From contig CAYPVK010000010.1 of the NCBI GenBank assembly GCA_964414185.1, positions 1-54,285 of the forward strand: a stretch of 54,285 nucleotides of DNA, read 5' to 3'. Positions within the stretch are counted from its first letter, which is position 1, and each line of letters starts with the position of its first letter. The notes under the pieces are model-generated. The model did not search any database and was not told the origin of the DNA. It was given only the letters and a program-made list of their open reading frames with translations. This DNA is from UBA7488 sp964414185. Lineage in GTDB: Bacteria > Pseudomonadota > Alphaproteobacteria > CAAHEQ01 > UBA3637. Both the position numbers and the translations under genes were made by a program. This document shows, piece after piece, positions 26,164 to 35,150 of this stretch.

Positions 26164-26203
26164 CCGATAAGGGGGAAAATTATTCCCCCTTATCGGGTTT
26201 TTT
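26164..26203 (+). terminator. Strong Rho-independent terminator
   Basis: A 13-bp perfect stem (CCGATAAGGGGGA/TCCCCCTTATCGG) followed by GTTTTTT in the plus direction. The stop codon of the opposing gene lies inside its right arm. Confidence 0.9.
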
Positions 26204-27091
26204 CCCACACATTTGACTGTGTGTGAGAGTCGCGTGAAGAACATATAGGAGCTTTACTTGTACCATAATAGGCATTTTTGTTCCAATAATGTTCCAATGC
26301 CGGCGTAAATTGCAAACACGGCAAATGTTTTGAAACTTTCACGGAAATATCAAAATTAGTATCATATTCGCTACAATTATATTCCAATAATAAATATGCG
26401 TCATAAGGTTCTTTTGCCGGTTTGGGCGTGTCTTGCCAAACAGATGATTCTTTATCCATTCGGCAAAAATAAACCAAATAATTACGCGCCTTGACAATCA
26501 GGTCATGACAGGTATAAATATCAGCGTAAATTCGAACCTCCAACGAGCCATTCTCAAGTTTTTTTACTTCTCCATCCATATCGTGTCGGGTAACAGGCGA
26601 CCAAACACCCACATAATCATCAATTTCAGCCGTTTTTAATGTGCTTTCCCTGAAAGCGGATAAGTAATCATCAGGAAAATACAAACGTGTCATCGGCGCA
26701 TAAATATAACTGCCCCCTCTGTCTATATTTTCATCTCCCAATTCGTCGGGGTCATAAATCGGATTGCATAATTCGTAACCCTTGTATTGGCATCCCATCG
26801 GGAATTGCGCCAAACGGTAGGGGTCATATTTGTCCAAGGATTGTCCTTTATTTGATATTTTTGTAAGAGTATCAACCGTTTTGTTTTTTTGAACAAAGCC
26901 ATTTTTTTATTTGATTGTTCATTTAATATTTTTGTAAAAATATTAATCGTTTCGTTTTTTTGAACTAAGCTGTTTTCTTTTTGAACGGCAGCATTGACGG
27001 AAGTTTGTATACAAATACCCCACAACATCCCAAACATCAAAGTCATTAATATGTTTTTTTCATAATGCGATTTTATAATTTCTTTAGACAC
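26190..27091 (-). pseudogene. Secreted protein of unknown function, split by a poly-A frameshift
   Basis: The N-terminal part starts at ATG 27091 with a hydrophobic signal segment (TLMFGMLWGICIQTSVNA). The C-terminal ~215 residues are in another frame, from about 26837 to the TAA at 26190. Adding one A to the seven-A run (T at 26902-26908 on the plus strand) joins both parts into one ~300-residue protein. Just around this run, a ~67-base segment is tandemly duplicated (VQKNETINIFTKI versus VQKNKTVDTLTKI). The C-terminal domain has five Cys and a YxPMTRLYFPDDYLSAF stretch; no family recognised. It may be phase-variable, pseudogenised or misassembled. Confidence 0.55.
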
Positions 27092-27263
27092 TTTGTCAAT
27101 ACAATTTCGTTTGGCAGTACAGACTTTTATACGTCTGTAAAACTTTTGAAAAACACTTATGTGATTCTTGATACGCGATATTTTTAACTTATTTTGGCGT
27201 TTAAACCAATAAATGAAAGTTTAAATTCGGCATTAACAAAAATTTGGAAAAAGGAGGTTTACC

Positions 27264-28532
27264 ATGGTATCACCTTTACAAGGTATAAAAGTTATTGATA
27301 TGACGGAAGTTCAATCCGGGCCGTCATGCACACAAATGTTGGCTTGGTTCGGGGCGGAAGTTATCAAAATCGAACGTCCCGGGGGCGGTGATCCGACACG
27401 CCACGAATTATTGGATATTCCGGGATTGGACGGATTGTATTATTTGCAATTAAACAGTAATAAACGTTCAATGGGATTGGACGTTAAAACGCCCGAAGGC
27501 AAACAAATTTTGACGAAGTTATTGCAAAATGCCGATGTGTTTGTTGAAAACTTGCATCCGGGAGCCGCAGCGGAATTGGGCTTTTCATGGGAAGAAGTTC
27601 ATAAAATCAACCCACGTATCGTATACGGATCCATTACGGGATTTGATGAAGATTCGCCCTATGCCAATGTAAAATGTTATGAACCGATTGCCCAATGTAC
27701 GGGTGGCGCCGCTTCAACTACCGGTTGGTGGACGGGCGATCATGCCATCCCGACACAATCCGGGGCTGCTTTGGGCGACAGCAATACGGGCATGCATTTG
27801 TTAATCGGTTTGCTTGCCGCTTTGTTGCAACGCGAAAAAACCGGCCAAGGCCAATGGGTACGCCAATCCATGCAAGCTTCCGTTTTAAATTTGTGTCGTG
27901 TTAAATTGCGCGACCAATTAATTTTGGAACATACCGGACATTTAACAAACTATCCGCAATATCCGGACGGAAAGTTTGGCAATACCGTGCCGCGTTCGGG
28001 CAATATTGAAGGCGGCGGCGTGTTCGGTTGGTGTTATAAATGCAAGGGTTGGGAAACGGATTCAAATGCTTATGTGTATATCGTTATACAAAATGAACCT
28101 AAGGCTTTCGAAGGTTTTTGCAAAGGTATAGGCAAAGAAGAATGGATTACGGATCCGAAGTTTAATACGGCCGCTGCCCGTGACAAAATCAAAGAGCAAA
28201 TTTATGCGGAAGTTGAAAAATATACAATTGATAAGGATAAAAACGAAGTCGTCATGAATTTAAGCAAATTCGGTGTACCGTGCGGACCGGTACTCAGCAT
28301 GCTTGAAATTAAAAACGAACCGTCATTGCGCAAAAACGGCACGATTGTTGAAGTTCAACAAATTGAACGAGGCAGTTATTTGACCGTCGGCGTCCCGATG
28401 AAATTTTCGGATTTTACACCCGAAATCAAAGGCGCACCTTTGTTGGGACAGGATACGGATCCGATTTTGCATGAACTCGGGTTTACCGATAAAGACATTG
28501 TCGGTTTGCGCAATGCGAAAGTGGTTGCTTAA
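27264..28532 (+). CDS. frc: Formyl-CoA:oxalate CoA-transferase
   Basis: 422 residues, ATG 27264 behind AAAAAGGAGG. A class III CoA-transferase: N-terminal PLQGIKVIDMTEVQSGP and GAEVIKIERPGGGD, with catalytic Asp172 in GAALGDSNTGMH, equivalent to D169 of Oxalobacter formigenes Frc. The flexible glycine loop GGG (~257-259) is in SGNIEGGGVFGW. Conservation around the active site and the normal length indicate true Frc rather than a carnitine or bile-acid CoA-transferase. It moves CoA from formyl-CoA to oxalate, making oxalyl-CoA for the next gene. First gene of the frc-oxc-transporter operon. Confidence 0.95.
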   Translation: MVSPLQGIKVIDMTEVQSGPSCTQMLAWFGAEVIKIERPGGGDPTRHELLDIPGLDGLYYLQLNSNKRSMGLDVKTPEGKQILTKLLQNADVFVENLHPGAAAELGFSWEEVHKINPRIVYGSITGFDEDSPYANVKCYEPIAQCTGGAASTTGWWTGDHAIPTQSGAALGDSNTGMHLLIGLLAALLQREKTGQGQWVRQSMQASVLNLCRVKLRDQLILEHTGHLTNYPQYPDGKFGNTVPRSGNIEGGGVFGWCYKCKGWETDSNAYVYIVIQNEPKAFEGFCKGIGKEEWITDPKFNTAAARDKIKEQIYAEVEKYTIDKDKNEVVMNLSKFGVPCGPVLSMLEIKNEPSLRKNGTIVEVQQIERGSYLTVGVPMKFSDFTPEIKGAPLLGQDTDPILHELGFTDKDIVGLRNAKVVA

Positions 28533-28545
28533 AAAAAACGGTTCG

Positions 28546-28569
28546 CACGGAACATTTTAATGTTCCGTG
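28546..28569 (+). promoter_or_regulatory. Intercistronic hairpin between frc and oxc
   Basis: CACGGAACA pairs perfectly with TGTTCCGTG around TTTTAA, 14 bases after the frc stop. No T tract follows, so mRNA stabilisation or partial attenuation is more likely than full termination. Confidence 0.6.
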
Positions 28570-28617
28570 GCGGACTGTTGAAAAAACTTATATCGAGCAA
28601 TAAAAAAGGGGGTATTT

Positions 28618-30324
28618 ATGACGACAATTCAAAATCAGGCAGGCGACAATTTGATGGATGGCATGCAAATCATGGTTGAAGCATTAAAACAAAATAATGT
28701 CGATACAATTTATGGCGTGGTTGGAATTCCGGTAACCGATTTGGCACGTTATGCCCAAAAAGAAGGCATCCGTTATATCGGTTTTCGCCATGAACAAAAT
28801 GCCGGAAACGCTGCGGCCATTACGGGGTATTTAACTAAAAAACCGGGTATTTTACTGACTGTTTCGGCACCGGGATTTTTAAACGGATTGGTCGCATTGG
28901 CCAATGCCACAACCAACGGTTTCCCGATGATTCAAATCAGCGGATCAAGCGATCGCAATATTATCGATTTACAACAAGGCGATTATGAAGGGCTTGATCA
29001 AATGAATATTGCCAAACCTTTTGCAAAAGCCGCTTATCGTATAAACCGCCCCGAAGATATTGCAACGGGGTTGGCACGCGCTGTTCGCGCCGCCGTATCG
29101 GGCAGACCGGGCGGCGTGTATCTGGATTTAACGACGGCGATGTTAGCCGCTACCATGGATAAAACGGCTGCAAAGCAAACATTGTTTGCGCCGATTGATC
29201 CGTCTCCGGCCGTTATCCCGTCACGCGAAAGTGTTGATAGAGCACTTAAATTATTGCAAAGCGCGAAACAACCGCTTGCCATATTGGGGAAGGGGGCCGC
29301 TTATGCCCAAGCCGATGAAGAAGTCAAAAACTTTATAGAACAAACGGGCATACCGTTTTTGCCGATGTCCATGGCTAAGGGGTTAATGCCGGATGACCAT
29401 CCGCAAAGCGCAGCGGCGGCGCGTTCGTTCGTGCTTGAAAATGCCGATGTGGTGATGCTGTTGGGAGCACGGTTGAATTGGCTGTTGACACACGGTAAAG
29501 GCAAACATTGGAATCCGAATGTCCGATTTATCCAGCTGGATATTGATACACAGGAAATGGACAGCAATCGTCCGATTTCGGCGCCCGTTGTCGGGGATAT
29601 GCAATCTTGCCTGCAATTAATGACGCAAGGCTTAACACAATTTCCCGTTAAAGTTTCGGACGGTTGGCGCCGAGCAATTGAAAAAGCCAAACAGCCCAAT
29701 GATGCCAAAATGAAAGCAAAACTTGAATCCAATCCTCAGCCGATGGATTATTTCAGCGCTCTTAATGCCGTCAGGGAAGTTTTGGAAAAACACCGCGATA
29801 TATATTTGGTTAACGAAGGTGCCAATACATTGGACGATACGCGTGACGTCATAAACATGTATTATCCGCGACGCCGTTTGGATTGCGGCACTTGGGGCGT
29901 TATGGGAATCGGTATGGGATTTGCCATAGCCGCCGCCGTAACGGGTAAAAAGAATGTTGTCGCCATTTCGGGAGACAGTGCTTTCGGGTTCAGCGGTATG
30001 GAAATCAGCACGATATGCGAATATAAATTGCCCGTAACGATTTTGGTTTTTAACAACGGCGGAATTTATCGAGGCGATGATCCTAATTTAAGCGGCGGCA
30101 GTGATCCGTCGCCGACCACATTAATGGCATCGGCCAGATATGACAAACTGATTGAAGCGTTCGGCGGTACGCCTTATAACGCAACGACACCCGAAGAATT
30201 GCAACAAGCGCTTGAAGCGGGATTGGCTTCAAACAAACCGACATTGATTAATTGTGTTATTGATCCGAGCGTCGGTACCGAAAGCGGGCATATCGGAAAT
30301 TTAAATCCGAAAACTTTAGGTTAA
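28618..30324 (+). CDS. oxc: Oxalyl-CoA decarboxylase
   Basis: 568 residues, ATG 28618 behind AAAAAAGGGGG. A thiamine-diphosphate enzyme of the acetolactate-synthase fold: N-terminal PYR domain with catalytic Glu59 in GFRHEQNAGNAAA (E56 in O. formigenes OXC), a central domain, and the C-terminal PP domain with the ThDP/Mg motif GDSAFGFSGME ending in NN (near 452-482). Oxalyl-CoA becomes formyl-CoA plus CO2 with consumption of a proton; formyl-CoA returns to Frc. Length and motifs match OXC well. Confidence 0.95.
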   Translation: MTTIQNQAGDNLMDGMQIMVEALKQNNVDTIYGVVGIPVTDLARYAQKEGIRYIGFRHEQNAGNAAAITGYLTKKPGILLTVSAPGFLNGLVALANATTNGFPMIQISGSSDRNIIDLQQGDYEGLDQMNIAKPFAKAAYRINRPEDIATGLARAVRAAVSGRPGGVYLDLTTAMLAATMDKTAAKQTLFAPIDPSPAVIPSRESVDRALKLLQSAKQPLAILGKGAAYAQADEEVKNFIEQTGIPFLPMSMAKGLMPDDHPQSAAAARSFVLENADVVMLLGARLNWLLTHGKGKHWNPNVRFIQLDIDTQEMDSNRPISAPVVGDMQSCLQLMTQGLTQFPVKVSDGWRRAIEKAKQPNDAKMKAKLESNPQPMDYFSALNAVREVLEKHRDIYLVNEGANTLDDTRDVINMYYPRRRLDCGTWGVMGIGMGFAIAAAVTGKKNVVAISGDSAFGFSGMEISTICEYKLPVTILVFNNGGIYRGDDPNLSGGSDPSPTTLMASARYDKLIEAFGGTPYNATTPEELQQALEAGLASNKPTLINCVIDPSVGTESGHIGNLNPKTLG

Positions 30325-30351
30325 ATGAAATAAAAACGGAAGGAATGAAAA

Positions 30352-31371
30352 ATGTTGCATATTATGTTGACGGACCTTGTTCCGATATTTGTTATTATGA
30401 TTTTGGGATATGTGTCGGGCAAGCGCGGCGAATTCAATGCCCAAAATGCACGCAGCTTAAACACATTTGTTCTGAATTATGCGTTGCCGGCCGCTTTGTT
30501 TGTATCAATCGTCAAAGCCGACCGTTCCATGTTGTTTTCCGATATCCGATTATCTTTGGTCAGTTTAGGGGTTATTGTCGGTTGTTATTTTATATCTTAT
30601 TTTACGTGTATGAAAATTTTTAAACATACGAAAGCGCAAGCGTCGGTCGCAGGCTTGGTCGCGGGCGCTCCGACTATCGGCTATTTGGGGTTCGCCGTAT
30701 TGGAACCGATATACGGGACCAGCGCTACCATAGGATTGGTGGTTGCCGTCGTGGCAATCGTTGTCAATGCCATTGCTATCCCGATTGCCCTTGTGTTGTT
30801 GAATCCGTCGGATGAAAAAACAACTGCCGCCCCCGTTAAAGCAGTTGAAGCAGGTGCAACACCGATTGAATCCGTTCAAACAGCCAGAACATCGGCAACA
30901 AAAAACGCAGGCATTTCGGCACTTGTCAACGCATTGAAAGAACCCGTTTGCTGGTCGCCGATTTTAGCCGTTCTGATTGTATTGACGGGGTATCGTTTTC
31001 CTACCGTTCTTGATCCGACATTTAATTTGATTGCCAAAGCTAATGCAGGTGTTGCCGTTTTTGCCGCTGGCATTACTTTATCGACAAATGCTTTTAAAAT
31101 CAATTGGGAAATCGTTTATAATACTTTTATGAAATTAATTTTTATGCCTGCGGCCATGCTGATTGTCGGTTTGTTGGTCGGTATGGACGGCGAAAAGTTG
31201 CAAATGCTTGTCCTTTGCGGCGCTTTGCCACCGGTGTTTTCGGGGATTATTATCGGCAGTCGCTATCAAACATATGTCCAAACGGGAACATCCTCATTGG
31301 CGGTCAGTACCTTTTTATTTATGGCAACGGCGCCGTTATGGATTTGGTTGGCGCGTGTTTTTGCCGGCTGA
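30352..31371 (+). CDS. yfdV: AEC-family transporter, putative oxalate/formate carrier
   Basis: 339 residues with about ten hydrophobic segments in two halves joined by an Ala/Thr-rich cytoplasmic linker (~155-185). Auxin-efflux-carrier family signatures: VPIFVIMILGYVSGKRGEFN at the start, NTFVLNYALPAALFVSI, then ATAGI-like strands near the end. Gene order frc-oxc-AEC is that of E. coli yfdW-yfdU-yfdV, so oxalate uptake with formate or oxalate exchange is the likely role. ATG 30352 follows GGAAGGAATG. A bidirectional terminator ends the operon. Confidence 0.85.
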   Translation: MLHIMLTDLVPIFVIMILGYVSGKRGEFNAQNARSLNTFVLNYALPAALFVSIVKADRSMLFSDIRLSLVSLGVIVGCYFISYFTCMKIFKHTKAQASVAGLVAGAPTIGYLGFAVLEPIYGTSATIGLVVAVVAIVVNAIAIPIALVLLNPSDEKTTAAPVKAVEAGATPIESVQTARTSATKNAGISALVNALKEPVCWSPILAVLIVLTGYRFPTVLDPTFNLIAKANAGVAVFAAGITLSTNAFKINWEIVYNTFMKLIFMPAAMLIVGLLVGMDGEKLQMLVLCGALPPVFSGIIIGSRYQTYVQTGTSSLAVSTFLFMATAPLWIWLARVFAG

Positions 31372-31415
31372 TTGATGGTGGATATTTCCGTTATCCGTTT
31401 TATTGTTCAAGACAA

Positions 31416-31446
31416 AAAATATCGGCTGTTAAAAGCCGATATTTTT
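31416..31446. terminator. Bidirectional terminator after the oxalate operon
   Basis: A 13-bp perfect inverted repeat (AAAAATATCGGCT/AGCCGATATTTTT) with a 5-base loop, between convergent genes. Confidence 0.9.
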
Positions 31447-31465
31447 CGAATTGTCGAATGATTTT

Positions 31466-31957
31466 TTATAAAGCTTTTGCCATAAAGTATTCATCAAAAT
31501 ATTCATCATCCACGTTGACGGATTTTTTACGAGTGCCTTCTTGATCGAAATCATTCTTTTTAAAAAATGCCACGGCAGGTTTATTGCCTGTGATGACGGT
31601 TAGTTCCAAACGTTTAATGCCTTGTTCTTTCGCCCAATTTTCGGCGTATTCGATCAGTTTTGTCGCAATGCCTTGTCTTTTATGGTCATCCAATACGCCG
31701 ACCGTAAATTTGGCATTATGTTTTAATTTTTTTAAATGGCTTCTGGTTATGCCCAAATAACCGACGATTTTATCTTTTTCTACCGCTAAAAAAACATGTT
31801 TAAAATCATCATAGGATTTGATGTAATGTTCTTCTTGAGATTCTTTTTGAGAAACTTCGTCCGGTGAAAACATTAAAAATTCGGTTTCTTTAGCCAATTT
31901 TTTATAAAAGTCCACAAATTGTTTCGTATCTGATATTTTGATTGGTTTGATTTCCAT
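31466..31957 (-). CDS. GNAT-family N-acetyltransferase
   Basis: 163 residues, ATG 31957 preceded by AGGAGGGG. The typical GNAT fold is visible: N-terminal IKPIKISDTKQFVDFYKKL, GYLGI in strand 4, and the acetyl-CoA loop DDHKRQGIATKLI (Q/RxxGxA pattern). LELTV and then AVAFFKKNDF form the terminal strand-helix. Closest in style to RimI/YhhY-type or ribosomal-protein-like acetyltransferases. The acceptor is unknown. Monocistronic, convergent with the oxalate operon. Confidence 0.85.
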   Translation of the reverse strand: MEIKPIKISDTKQFVDFYKKLAKETEFLMFSPDEVSQKESQEEHYIKSYDDFKHVFLAVEKDKIVGYLGITRSHLKKLKHNAKFTVGVLDDHKRQGIATKLIEYAENWAKEQGIKRLELTVITGNKPAVAFFKKNDFDQEGTRKKSVNVDDEYFDEYFMAKAL

Positions 31958-32011
31958 TTTTACCCCTCCTTGTCATAAAATATTCAAAATTAATTAAGTT
32001 ACGTATATCAG

Positions 32012-32263
32012 CTAAGCTTGTTTTTGACATCTTTCAACCATTTCAATCCAAAAGTCGATTTTGTTTTTTCGTTCAGCTTGTTGTTTTTTATGCCATAGGA
32101 GATGATGACATAATATGCGAAGTGTAAAAAGACATAACGGATGTGCCGAACCATATGGTCCGTTCAATCCGGTTGAAGACGGCTTTGCCGAAAAAAAAGG
32201 ATGAGTTGGCGCAGATGACGGATTGTTAGCGGACTGAAATAAACTTAAAAAAAATTTAGTCAT
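32012..32263 (-). CDS. Small protein of unknown function
   Basis: About 83 residues from ATG 32263; an in-frame start further up (to 32326) is possible, and neither has a good ribosome site. A Pro/Ser-rich N-terminal half is followed by a His/Cys-containing basic helix (ILCHHLLWHKKQQAERKNKI). The C-terminal half is protein-like, and nothing on the other strand explains it. No family recognised. Could also be the end of a decayed gene. Confidence 0.35.
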   Translation of the reverse strand: MTKFFLSLFQSANNPSSAPTHPFFSAKPSSTGLNGPYGSAHPLCLFTLRILCHHLLWHKKQQAERKNKIDFWIEMVERCQKQA

Positions 32264-32339
32264 AAGAACCGAGAAATAAATTGACATGTATACTAAAGAG
32301 TGTATAAATATAAAAAATACAACCAAAAGGAGAGTTTAA

Positions 32340-32665
32340 ATGCAAAAAAACCAACAAAAAATTTAAAATATTATTGGGATAATCGTTATAGTTACATCGT
32401 AAATTTTGTGAAAACTAGTCAGGATCTTTTTATATTCTCAATGTTTGTCAAGAAATAACTTTATTTCCTTAGAAGGGCTAATTCGCGCATTATCTTTAAA
32501 TGCGATTATTTTTTATTTCATGAAAGAAAAACATTTAAAAAAAATGAAGAAAATAGTTTTAACAGTCTAACTTTTATTATTTTTACATTGTTTTGGATAT
32601 TATTACCATATCTGACATATCTGACAACAAGTTCAACTTTCTTAATACCAAATATTTTTAATTAA
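32340..32665 (+). pseudogene. Small membrane protein broken by three A-run indels
   Basis: A strong ribosome site (AAAAGGAGAG) leads to ATG 32340, but the literal frame stops after eight codons. One more A in the run 32344-32350, one fewer near 32453-32455 and one more in 32537-32544 restore a continuous ~108-residue protein. It would begin MQKKPTKNLKYYWDNRYSYI and end in a long hydrophobic segment (IIFTLFWILLPYLTYL). It lies 26 bp upstream of the possible T1SS substrate gene and probably belonged to the same operon. Family unknown. Confidence 0.5.
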
Positions 32666-32690
32666 ATATAAATAAAATGGAGACTAGAGA

Positions 32691-33377
32691 ATGACAGTAA
32701 CTAATGAAGAAATAAATAATTTTGCTCAATTTATGCAAGATTTTTTGCCATTCGTAAGTGGTTCTGAGACTTTTTTAAGTACTTTGCTGACTGAAAAGAC
32801 TATTTCACAGCTTTTAGATGCTGTGAAAGCTGCTGAGAACGCAATTGTTAGTGACCCAAAATTAACCGCAAATTTATATGCACTTGGTGAACAAAATGCG
32901 CTTTTAAATAAGGCGGAAGTTCTGGGAGTGGCTTCTGATCTTTTAAAAAGTAGTGTAGTTGTTGCTCCTATTATTTCTGCTGTTTATACTGATCTTAAAA
33001 CCGGTAATAATGATGCAGGTCAAAAAGCAATTGCTTCATTGGGTATTGGAGCAATGGTAGGTTCAGTATTACTCGGTACATCTGCTAACCCTAAAGCTAT
33101 AACAATTATTGAAGCGGTTGTGGCTGGTGTACTTGATATGTACTGGGATGATACCAAGGAAAACACGGGTGGATTTTTAGATAATATTCAATTCAGTTGG
33201 AATACCCAAAATAGTACATGGGAATTAAATTTTGAAAAAACCATGTCAAATATGACAACCAGATTTGAAAACGATATTGAAACAGGGCATTACTTTATTT
33301 TGGATTTTGCTAAGAATAAAGATTTATATGAATCATTTGGTAATGAATTGATTAATAATTGGAAAACAGCCGCTTAA
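32691..33377 (+). CDS. Possible type I secretion substrate / toxin-like protein
   Basis: 228 residues, ATG 32691 with a GGAGAC site. Acidic, without signal peptide. Two amphipathic-to-hydrophobic helical stretches (~85-102 LGVASDLLKSSVVVAPIISA and ~115-150 ASLGIGAMVGSVLLGTS, AVVAGVLDMYW) resemble membrane-inserting regions of RTX cytolysins or large bacteriocins. The C-terminal ~60 residues are polar, as in T1SS signals, with no RTX nonapeptides. It is directly followed by a hairpin and the HlyB-like transporter remnant, which is the basis for the secretion inference. No family recognised. Confidence 0.6.
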   Translation: MTVTNEEINNFAQFMQDFLPFVSGSETFLSTLLTEKTISQLLDAVKAAENAIVSDPKLTANLYALGEQNALLNKAEVLGVASDLLKSSVVVAPIISAVYTDLKTGNNDAGQKAIASLGIGAMVGSVLLGTSANPKAITIIEAVVAGVLDMYWDDTKENTGGFLDNIQFSWNTQNSTWELNFEKTMSNMTTRFENDIETGHYFILDFAKNKDLYESFGNELINNWKTAA

Positions 33378-33389
33378 AGTTTTTAAGGT

Positions 33390-33414
33390 GGGAACCTTCA
33401 TTTTGAAGGTTCCC
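33390..33414 (+). promoter_or_regulatory. Hairpin between substrate-like gene and transporter
   Basis: GGGAACCTTC/GAAGGTTCCC, 10 perfect base pairs with a 5-base loop, 13 bases after the stop. There is no T run, so attenuation or mRNA protection is plausible, as in other toxin-transporter operons. Confidence 0.6.
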
Positions 33415-33434
33415 TGAGATTAACAGGTAAAAAA

Positions 33435-34849
33435 ATGATTCCCCCTATTTCAATAACCGATTCGAATACAAAAAATCTACAGCGAAAAATGAACATGTAC
33501 ATGCTCATCAAAAGGATACGGGCTTGTTATGTTTGTGTATGATGGCAAAATTACATGATAAGAAGGCAAATCCTTATCAATTAAAGCACTTATCCAGAAA
33601 AGTTTCCGAAGTGTTTGACGATACGGATATTTTAAGGGCGGTCAAATTATTAAATTTGAAAGCATGTGCAGTTACATCAAATCTTAAAAAATTATCCAAG
33701 ACTTTTTTGCCCGCAATCGGGCAAAGTAAAGAAGGGGATTATTTCATTATCGCCAAATGCAGCCTTGAGAAAATATTAATCCACTTGCCGGGAGAACAGC
33801 CGAAAATCATTGAAATTTCAGAATTTGAACGTATTTGGAACAACCGATTAATTCTTATTGCTTCGCGCAAGACACTCAAAAGCGCTTTTCAAAAATTTGA
33901 TATATCGTGGTTTATTCCGGCAATTATTAAATATAAAAATTTGTTTTTTGAAGTTTTGGCAGCGTCATTTTTCCTTCAATTATTTGCGTTGGTATCGCCG
34001 TTATTGTTTCAGGTTATCATTGACAAAGTTCTTGTGCATCATTCATTGTCGACATTGGACGTGATTTTTTTCTATTTGATTACCATCGCGTTGTTTGAAT
34101 GTGTTTTGGGAGCGCTTAGAACTTATGTTTTTTCCCATACGGCCAATCGTGTGGATGTTGAGTTGGGTGCTGGCTTATTTAAACATTTATTGGGGTTGCC
34201 TTTGGCTTATTTCGGGGCGCGACGGGTCGGCAATACCGTGGCACGGGTCAGGGAGCTTGAAAATATACGTAATTTTTTGACCGGTTCGGCTTTGACTTTG
34301 GTTATTGATACTTTTTTTACATTTGTCTTTTTTGCCGTCATGTTTGTTTATTCGCCGTTTTTAACGTGGATTGTTTTGGGGTCAATCCCGTTTTATGTGG
34401 TGTTAAGCCTTTTTGTTTCCCCGATATTACATAAAAGGGTGGAAGAAAAATTTAAACACGGCGCCGAAAACCAAGCCTTTTTGGTTGAAACTGTTTCCGC
34501 CGTGGAAACGGTGAAATCTTTGGCCGTTGAACCGCAATCTAATCGCAAATGGGAAGAACAATTGGCGGCTTATGTGGCCAGTTCTTTTAAAGTGACTAAT
34601 TTATCAAATATTTGTCAAAATGCCATTAAATTTATTCAAAAAACGACAATGGCTTTGACATTGTTTTTTGGAGCGAGCCTGGTTATTAAAAATGAAATGA
34701 CGGTTGGCCAACTTGTTGCTTTCAACATGTTATCGGGACATGTTGCGGCGCCGATTTTAAGATTGGCGCAACTATGGCAGGATTTTCAACAGGTCCGCAT
34801 TTCAATAGAGCGGTTGTTCGCTAAAAAATTTATATCCAAATCAATGTAA
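33435..34849 (+). pseudogene. HlyB-like type I secretion ABC transporter, frameshifted and lacking its ATPase domain
   Basis: From ATG 33435 (AACAGG site) the first ~13 codons are in a different frame from the remainder; one added A in the run 33470-33475 joins them. The corrected product begins with the degenerate C39-like domain (DTGLLCLCMMAKLHDKKANP) and continues with the HlyB-type membrane domain: WFIPAIIKYK, SPLLFQVIIDKVLVHHSLST, HTANRVDVELGAGLF, GNTVARVRELENIRNFLTG, FNMLSGHVAAPILRLAQLW. It stops soon after QDFQQVRISIERL, exactly before the nucleotide-binding domain. HlyB-type proteins are ~700 residues, so about 240 residues including Walker motifs are missing. Non-functional unless the ATPase is supplied in trans. 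Confidence 0.85.
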
Positions 34850-34865
34850 CGAAAATCCATGTCAA

Positions 34866-35150
34866 ATGTCCAAAAATGTCATGGGGTTAACTCCTATGGG
34901 GAATTTGTTGTTATCTCCATACGGTTTTGGGCGGTGTAATACACCTATTTCGTCAGAGTTTAATCTCGGATCGTTATTAGAAAAGCCTTTATCTCTTTTA
35001 GTTCAAGATCATAGACGTATTGAAATCTTGAAACGAATGGATGAAAATTATGGGGATTGCAAAATTCAGTCCTTTTTGTTTTCAAAGAAAAAAGACTTTA
35101 TTGCACGATTACTGGATAAAACAGATCCTTTATATCACCAACGGGAGTAA
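34866..35150 (+). CDS. Uncharacterised small protein
   Basis: 94 codons open from ATG 34866 to a stop that directly abuts the stop of the convergent S66 gene. No ribosome site is evident. The sequence is protein-like (PLSLLVQDHRRIEILKRMD) with two Cys and no signal peptide. No family recognised. It fills a gap that no other frame explains, but may be residual coding DNA from the deleted end of the transporter operon. Confidence 0.3.
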   Translation: MSKNVMGLTPMGNLLLSPYGFGRCNTPISSEFNLGSLLEKPLSLLVQDHRRIEILKRMDENYGDCKIQSFLFSKKKDFIARLLDKTDPLYHQRE

